Below, in pieces: positions 56,832 to 64,000 of a stretch of DNA of 64,000 nucleotides. The notes beneath the pieces are model-generated. The model worked only from the letters and a program-made list of their open reading frames with translations. It was not told where the DNA came from and did no database searches. The DNA comes from Tachypleus tridentatus. Its lineage: Eukaryota > Arthropoda > Merostomata > Xiphosura > Limulidae. The stretch covers positions 144,390,127 to 144,454,126 of the forward strand of contig NC_134833.1 of assembly GCF_004210375.1 (NCBI RefSeq), given 5' to 3'. Position 1 is the first letter of the stretch, and each line of letters starts with the position of its first letter. The position numbers and the translations under genes were made by a program.

Positions 56832-57023
56832 ATAAATTATGCTATTCTTACTTTGAAGAGTCAAGCTTGGGACTATAGTAGGTTACTTAAACAATACTTA
56901 AATAGGAATACTAACATATTGTGATATAAAAGGTACCATGTTAGTATTCCTATTTAAGTATGGATAAAGTAACCTACTACACTCCCTGGCTTGACTCTTT
57001 AAAGTAAGAGTAACATAATTTAT
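56832..57023. repeat. Long hairpin: 86-bp arms, 20-nt loop
   Basis: The arms 56832-56917 and 56938-57023 are inverted copies with few mismatches and small indels: GAGTCAAGCTTGGGACTATA pairs with the reverse of TACACTCCCTGGCTTGACTC, and TTAAATAGGAATACTAACAT pairs perfectly with ATGTTAGTATTCCTATTTAA. The loop is ATTGTGATATAAAAGGTACC. The left-arm counterpart (25820-25935) has only one arm, and there the loop sequence sits in the opposite relative orientation. Confidence 0.93.
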
Positions 57024-58414
57024 GTTGCAGACAGGTTCATATTGTCAATTGACGTGATAGAAACTGAAAAGGAAAGCTGCATAGCTGATTTTTGATATAA
57101 TTTATACAGACAAAAAGCCTTGTCTCACCCTAGTGTTTATCTATCCAGCTTCTGTGACTCCATCAAAGATTGAGAGTGGTGCTGAGGTAATTCCACCATG
57201 TTGAGCTTGAGGGATGCTGAGATTTAACCAGCTGCCCACACAACATCACATTGTGATATAACTACACTCATTTACATATCAGTGTTATCTTCTTCATTGT
57301 TTACATTCTGCAACCTATACCAATGATACGTCTAGCTGTACATCATACAAGACTGGAAGAGTGGAGTATCTGTTGTGCCTATTGGATACTAACATCGTTC
57401 AGAGAAACGATGATAGTCCAGACATAAATATCCACCTATAATTAACACGAATGACACTTCAGTGGAAGAAAGCTGATCTATAACAAATATGGTAAGCGTG
57501 TTTTGTGGTCACAAAACTTATATTGATCTAGTTATCTTACTTGTTTAATTTTATATTCTTCACTTCTATGCCAAATGTTTCCTTTTACTTTGGGACAGTT
57601 TCATCAATCTTAATTGTTAGAATCTTTTGTGGAACGGATGAAATATTTTATAAACCATGTAAAATAAGAAATTTATTAATAACAAATATACACATTCTTA
57701 TAACTCCATTTTAGTGTTATAAATCATCACAAATACTACTGAGTCACAAACGGCTCATGTAACAAATTAGCTACTTTACTGTTAAACAAAACAGTTTCCA
57801 GAACCATATAATTAACGACTACAACGTTAGTGTATCGATATTACTTCGCGGTATAATTCTATTCTTTATTGTGAAGCGAAATAATGCAAATTATATATAT
57901 TAATAAATCACTAAAATAATATATAGTTTTTAGACACATAACATGACCAATAGATATCACTACGTTGATCACTTTACAGTACATCAATGGTTAATTTCCA
58001 CTTATAATGCGGATTTTTCAAAGCATCCCAGTGCTATTTAACTCTGCAAAGACACTGATATGCAAAGTTTTATGGAATATGTGTTTATACTGGCATAGAG
58101 ACATTTCTGAAGTCGTATACGTTAGAAACTAGTCTTCAATACCTGAGGTTGGCAGAGCACTAAAAGCCCATTTTATAGCGTTCTGCTTAACTAAAAATAA
58201 AATTTACTTGATTCATTATTTATCAAAGTTTTCACTGTACCTTTATTATATCGTAATTTGAGATTTATTTACTATTTTCTAATTCTGATCACTTCCTTAT
58301 ATCTATCAACCATAATACGTTATACAGATATAAATATAATGTTTATCAAGCCTATTAAAGTAAAATTTATATACGTTAAGAAACTTTAATTAAGTGCTTT
58401 TTAGAAGATGTATA
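57024..58414. other. Right-arm sequence, no gene
   Basis: Mirror of 24425-25800. It includes the worn SINE mirror at about 58080-58200. Confidence 0.55.
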
Positions 58415-58676
58415 GGTGTGTTAAGGCGTGCGACTCGTAATCTGAGGGTCGCGAGTTCGCATCCCCGTCGCGCCAAACATGCTCGACCTTTCAGCCGCTG
58501 GGGCTTTATAACGTAACGGTCAATCCCACTATTCGTTAGTAAAAGAGTAGCCCAAGACTTGGTGGTGGGTGGTGAGGAATAGCTGTCTTCCCTCTAGTCT
58601 TACACTGCTAAATTAGGGACAGCTAGCGCAGATAGTCCTCGAGTAGCTTTGTGCGAAATTCAAAAACAAACAAACA
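58415..58676 (+). mobile_element. First-family SINE, 5'-truncated, shared by both arms
   Basis: Begins GGTGTGTTAAGGCGTGCGAC and ends in a CAAAAACAAACAAACA tail, with a perfect 9-bp duplication AGATGTATA (58406-58414, 58677-58685). Same insertion as 24174-24424. Confidence 0.93.
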
Positions 58677-59864
58677 AGATGTATATCCATATATATTACA
58701 CTGATTAAAACAGTGTTTCCAAAACTAGGGCCGATAGAAGTTTAATATAGGTGACACTACATGGAGAACTAACAAAGAAATATTTTCAATATTTATTTAT
58801 TCCAATAAATGTGGCTACATAACAATGTTTATGCTAGGGATTTTTAAAAATTTCAAATTATGATTAGTGCAAGATGGTACAGAATGCCTATTATTGAAAG
58901 TTTCTATTCAGTTGTTAAATGTTGTATTCATTTATTGATCAACACTCTTTTCACCTACCCTGGATGATCAACTAAACCAGAGGTACTTGAACTATTGTTA
59001 ACTGAAGGACTGATGTAGTAGATGTAGTGATGTTTAATAAATTTCTCTGTTATTTGGTATAAATGTTTACTCTCATGTAACCGAACAACGTATGGAAAAG
59101 ATTATAGTTTTTGGCAAAAACTCTAATTTTAAATTATCTTTGAGTTCGATGTTTCACATCTGAATTCGTTGACTTCTACAAAACGAAATATTATGATATA
59201 GAAACATGCTGTTAGAAAGGCCTTTCTTTAGAATATATGCTTTCATTTCTCAGTAATTAAAATCAAAACAACGTAAAATTCACCTTGGTCTATCGATTTT
59301 CTCTAAATTATATTAGGATATATATATTGGAAACATTTAAGAACTTAATAAACTCAGTCATTTTTATGATTTCAAAGAAATTAAGAATTGATGACCATTC
59401 ATTACGTGTCTAGCCAAATGGCAGTCATTAAATATGTGTGTTTAAAGCTAATCTACCTTTTAAAAATATCTGTGTTACTGGACTTGCTTTTTATTTTATT
59501 TTTTTTTATTTTAAGAGCAGCCTTAAATATTAAAAGTCACAATGTTTTCATTCTAATCAAATTGGTCTGCCCGCTGAGTAGCGAAAAATATAGCCTGGAC
59601 TTAAATCAGAACTCTCTCACATATTACTGAACAGTAATGCTTACACAATGCCTGAATACTCTCCATGTATATATAAACACAAACACTGTTGTCATCTATT
59701 GTCTTTCATAGTCCTAGTTTGTGTTGACCTGGAGAGACACAAAGCTGGCCTTATTTTATTATTCATTCTGTTTTGTACTGATCTAAACTTTTATAAACTT
59801 CTGCTTGCAGTTATCATTATGTTCTGTTTAACTCGTCAATTTTTTCATAGTAGCTAGGTCTCCT
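58677..59864. other. Right-arm sequence, no gene
   Basis: Mirror of 23016-24173. 58740-59040 has a further copy in the spacer at 38035-38340. Two short frames (59388-59630, 59648-59857) have no family. Confidence 0.6.
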
Positions 59865-62800
59865 ACATTTCCTACACTGTTTGTAGTGTCTGTCTAACGC
59901 CAGTCTGAGGCCTATATTTCCTACATTGTTTGTTGTGTCTGTCTAACGCCAGTCTTAGGCCTATATTTCCTACACTGTTTGTTGTGTCTGTCTAACGCCA
60001 GTCTTAGGCCTACATTTCCTACACTGTTGGTTGTGTCTGTCTAACGCCAGTCTTAGGCCTACGTTTCCTACACTGTTTGTTGTGTCTGTCTAACGCCAGT
60101 CTTAGGCCTATATTTCCTACACTGTTGGTTCTGTCTGTCTAACGCCAGTCTTAAGCCTACATTTCCTACACTGTTTGTTGTGGATGTCTAACGCCAGTCT
60201 CAGTCCTACATTTCCTACACTGTTTGTTGTGTCTGTCTAATGCCAGTCTTAGGCCTACATTACCAACACTATTGGTGGTGTCTTTCTAACGCCAGTTTTA
60301 GGCCTACATTTGCTACACTGTTTGTTGTGTCTGTCTAATGCCAGTCTTAAGCCTACATTTCCTGCAATGTTGGTTGTGTCTGTTTAACGCCAGTCTTAGG
60401 CCTACATTTCCTACACTGTTTGTTGTGTCAGTCTAACGCCAGTCTTAAGCCTACATTTCCTACACTGTTGGTTGTGTCTGTCTAACGCCAGTCGTAGGCC
60501 TACATTTCCTACACTGTTTGTTGTGTCTGTCTAATTCCAGTCTTAGGCCTACATTTCCAACACTGTTGGTGGTGTCTTTCTAACGCCAGTTTTAGGCCTA
60601 CACTGCTACACTGTTTGTTGTGTCTTTCTAACGCCAGTTTTAGGCCTACATTTGCTACACTGTTTGTCGTGTCTGTCTAATGCCAGTCTTAGGCCTACAT
60701 ATCCTGCAATGTTGGTTGTGTCTGTCTAACGCCAGTCTTAGGCCTACATTTCCACATTTCCTACACTGTTTGTTGTGTCTGTCTAACGCCAGTCTTAGGC
60801 CTGCATTTTCTACACTGTTTGTTGTGTCTGTCTAACGCCAGTCTTAGGCCTACATTTCCTACACTGTTGGTTGTGTCTGTCTAACGCCAGTCTTAGTCCT
60901 ACATTTCCTACACTGTTTGTTGTGTCTGTCTAATTCCAGTCTGAGGCCTACATTTCCAACAATGTTGGTGGTGTCTTTCTAACGCCAGTCTTAGGCCTAC
61001 ATTTGCTACACTGTTTGTTGTGTCTGTCTAATGCCAGTCTTAGGCCTACATTTCCTGCAATGTTGGTTGAGTCTGTTTAACGCCAGTCTTAGGCCTACAT
61101 TTCCTACACTGTTTGTTGTGTCTGTCTAACGTCAGTGTTAGGCCTACATTTCCTACACTGTTTGTTGTGTCTGTCTAACGCCAGAGTTAGGCCTACGTTT
61201 CATACACTGCTTGTTGTGTCTGTCTAACGCCAGTCTTAGGCCTATATTTCCTACACAGTTTGTTGTGTCTGTCTAATGCCAGTCGTAGGCCTACATTTCC
61301 TACACTGTTGGTTGTGTGGTGTCTAACGCCAGTCTTAGGCCTACATTTGCTACACTGCTGGTTGGGTCTGTCTAACGCCAGTCTTATGCCTACATTTCCT
61401 ACAATGTTGGTTGTGTCTGTCTAACGCCAGTCTTAGACCTGCAGTTTCTACACTGTTTGTTGTGTCTGTCTAACGCCAGTCTTAGGCCTACATTTCCAGC
61501 ACTGTTGGTTGTGTCTTGCTAACGCCAGTCTTAGGCCTACATTTGCTACACTGTTTGTTGTGTCTGTCTAATGCCAGTCTTAGGCCTACATTTCCTGCAA
61601 TGTTGGTTGTGTCTGTCTAACGCCAGTCTTAGGCCTACATTTCCTACACTGTTTGTTGTGTCTGTCTAACGCCAGTCTTAGACCTGCATTTTCTACACTG
61701 TTTGTTGTTGTCTGTCTAACGCCAGTCTTAGGCCTACATTTCCTACACTGTTGGTTGTGTCTGTCTAACGCCAGTCTAAGGCCTACATTTCCTACACTGT
61801 TGGTTCTGTCTGTCTAACGCCAGTCTTAAGCCTACATTTCCTACACTGTTTGTTGTGGATGTCTAACGCCAGTCTTAGTCCTACATTTTCTACACTGTTT
61901 GTTGTGTCTGTCTAATGCCAGTCTTAGGCCTACATTTCCAACACTGTTGGTGGTGTCTTTCTAACGCCAGTCTTAGGCCTACATTTGCTACACTGTTTGT
62001 TGTGTCTGTCTAATGCCAGTCTTAGGCCTACATTTCCTGCAATGTTGGTTGAGTCTGTTTAACGCCAGTCTTAGGCTTACATTTCCTACACTGTTTGTTG
62101 CGTCTGTCTAACGCCAGTCTTAGGCCTATATTTCCTACACTGTTTGTTGTGTCTGTCTAACGCCAGTCTTAGGCCTACATTTCCTACACTGTTTGTTGTG
62201 TCTGTCTAACTCCAGTATTAGGCCTATATTTTTTACACTGTTTGTTGTGTTTGTCTAACGCCAGTCTTAGGCCTACATTTCCTACACTGTTTGTTGTGTC
62301 TGTCTAACGCTAGTCTTAGGCCTACATTTGCTACACTGTTTGTTGTGTCTGTCTAATGTCAGTCTTAGGCCTACATTTCCTGCAATGTTGGTTGTGTCTG
62401 TCTAACGCCAGTCTTAGGCCTACATTTCCTACACTGTTTGTTGTGTCTGTCTAACGCCAGTCTTAGACCTGCATTTTCTACACTGTTTGTTGTTGTCTGT
62501 CTAACGCCAGTCTAAGGCCTACATTTCCTACACTGTTGGTTCTGTCTGTCTAACGCCAGTCTTAAGCCTACATTTCCTACACTGTTTGTTGTGGATGTCT
62601 AACGCCAGTCTTAGTCCTACATTTCCTACACTGTTTGTTGTGTCTGTCTAATTCCAGTCTTAGGCCTACATTTCATACATTCTTTGTTGTGTCTGTCTAA
62701 CGCCAGTCTTAGGCCTGCATTTTCTACCCTGTTTGTTGTGTCTGTCTAACGCCAGTCTTAAGCCTACATTTCCTACACTGTTGGTTGTGTCTGTCTAACG

Positions 62801-64000
62801 CCAGTCTTAGGCCTACATTTCCTACACTGTTTGTAGTGTCTGTCTAACGCCAGTCTGAGGCCTATATTTCCTACATTGTTTGTTGTGTCTGTCTAACGCC
62901 AGTCTTAGGCCTATATTTCCTACACTGTTTGTTGTGTCTGTCTAACGCCAGTCTTAGGCCTACATTTCCTACACTGTTGGTTGTGTCTGTCTAACGCCAG
63001 TCTTAGGCCTACATTTCCTACACTGTTTGTCGTGTCTGTCTAATGCCAGTCTTAGGCCTACATATCCTGCAATGTTGGTTGGGTCTTTCTAACGCCAGTC
63101 TTAGGCCTACATTTGCTACACTGTTTGTTGTGTCTTTTTAACGCCAGTCTTAGGCCTACATTTGCTACACTGTTTGTCGTGTCTGTCTAATGCCAGTCTT
63201 AGGCCTACATTTCCTGCAATGTTGGTTGTGTCTGTCTAACGCCAGTCTTAGGCCTACATTTCCTACACTGTTTGTTGTGTCTGTCTAACGCCAGTCTTAG
63301 GCCTGCATTTTCTACACTGTTTGTTGTGTTTGTCTAACGCCAGTCTTAGGCCTACATTTCTTACACTGTTGGTTGTGTCTGTCTAACGCCAGACTAAGGC
63401 CTACATTTCCTACACTGTTGGTTCTGTCTGTCTAACGCCAGTCTTAAGCCTACATTTCCTACACTGTTTGTTGTGGATGTCTAACGCCAGTCTTAGTCCT
63501 ACATTTCCTACACTGTTTGTTGTGTCTGTCTAATGCCAGTCTTAGGCCTACATTTCCAACACTGTTGGTGGTGTCTTTCTAACGCCAGTCTTAGGCCTAC
63601 ATTTCTCACACTGTTTGTTGTGTCTGTCTAATGCCAGTCTTAGGCCTACATTTCCTGCAATGTCGGTTGAGTCTGTTTAACGCCAGTCTTAGGCCTACAT
63701 TTCCTACACTGTTTGTTGCATCTGTCTAACGCCAGTCTTAGGCCTATATTTCCTACACTGTTTGTTGTGTCTGTCTAATGCCAGTCTTAGGCCTACATTT
63801 CCTGCAATGTCGGTTGAGTCTGTTTAACGCCAGTCTTAGGCCTACATTTCCTACACTGTTTGTTGCATCTGTCTAACGCCAGTCTTAGGCCTATATTTCC
63901 TACACTGTTTGTTGTGTTTGTCTAACGCCAGTCTTAGGACTACATTTCCTACACTGATTGTTGTGTCTGTCTAACTCCAGTATTAGGCCTATATTTTTTA
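59865..64000 (-). repeat. 49-bp satellite array, right arm, more than 80 units, open at window end
   Basis: Unit phrases CCTACACTGTTTGTTGTGTC, TGTCTAACGCCAGTCTTAGG, CCTACATTT are the reverse of the left-arm unit. Marker variants recur at long range: TGTTGTGGATGTCTAACG at about 60181, 61856, 62592 and 63474 (the last two steps are 15x49+1 and 18x49), always after a TGGTTCTGTCTGTCTAACG unit. The first units of the array (TTTGTAGTGTC then CAGTCTGAGG) recur at about 62831. So blocks of many units have been copied as wholes. Confidence 0.96.

Larger units (their letters stand above)
42868..64000 (-). repeat. Right arm of the very large imperfect palindrome
   Basis: Mirror of 21330-37590. It begins with CTGAACGGGACTGTTAATCT (reverse of about 37570-37590) and runs to the satellite, which continues past the window end. 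Extra material relative to the left arm: 46140-49270, the LINE 5' region 43300-44900, the SINE fragment at 51800-51842 and a longer satellite. Missing here: the Tc1 element. Confidence 0.9.

Overview
This is an AT-rich, gene-poor stretch of an animal nuclear genome. Its repeat set is a tRNA-Thr-like SINE with a GGCCCGGCATGGCCA head, a second tRNA-derived SINE, CR1-, I- and Jockey-like LINEs, a Penelope-like element, and hAT and Tc1 transposons. From memory the SINEs resemble those of horseshoe crabs, so an arthropod, probably a chelicerate and perhaps Xiphosura, is my best guess; no gene here proves it. There is no sign of operons, bacterial genes, CRISPR or phage.

Only two host genes can be supported, both partial. 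(1) On the minus strand two exons of a GT43 beta-1,3-glucuronyltransferase lie at 4514-4801 and about 5210-5345. The upstream exon has an in-frame TGA where the family usually has Trp, so the locus may be a decaying copy. (2) On the plus strand a SLC35G-like membrane transporter exon (16151-17056) is nearly complete but loses its last residues to a 1-nt deletion. A clearly dead, inverted copy lies at 40385-41063.

Layout: 1-4.5 kb holds LINE debris and SINEs; 4.5-5.4 kb the GT43 exons; 6.2-7.0 kb a long hAT transposase ORF; 7-12 kb is almost featureless. 12.6-17.3 kb holds a dispersed repeat (here 'R'), a 2.4-kb hAT element inserted in it, then the SLC35G exon. 18-21.3 kb holds SINEs, one inserted in another, and a worn tandem repeat.

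From about 21.3 kb to the end the window is a huge imperfect palindrome. The left arm (about 21.3-37.6 kb) and the right arm (about 42.9 kb to beyond 64 kb) carry the same items in mirror order around a 5.3-kb spacer: I-like LINE, 40-bp minisatellite, R with a SINE, Penelope-like piece, CR1 piece, second R, a SINE, and a 49-bp satellite. The spacer holds the dead SLC35G copy, part of R, and further copies of arm segments. Insertions present in one arm only (a Tc1 element on the left; a 43-bp SINE fragment and a block with three SINEs on the right) order events relative to the duplication. Arm identity is patchy, from near-identical blocks to visibly diverged ones. The 49-bp satellite has about 21 units on the left and more than 80 on the right, where it runs off the window. 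The most striking structures are the palindrome, the satellite with its long-range unit pattern, a near-90-bp hairpin found only in the right arm with its loop flipped relative to the left, and foldback elements enclosing a hammerhead-core-like motif.
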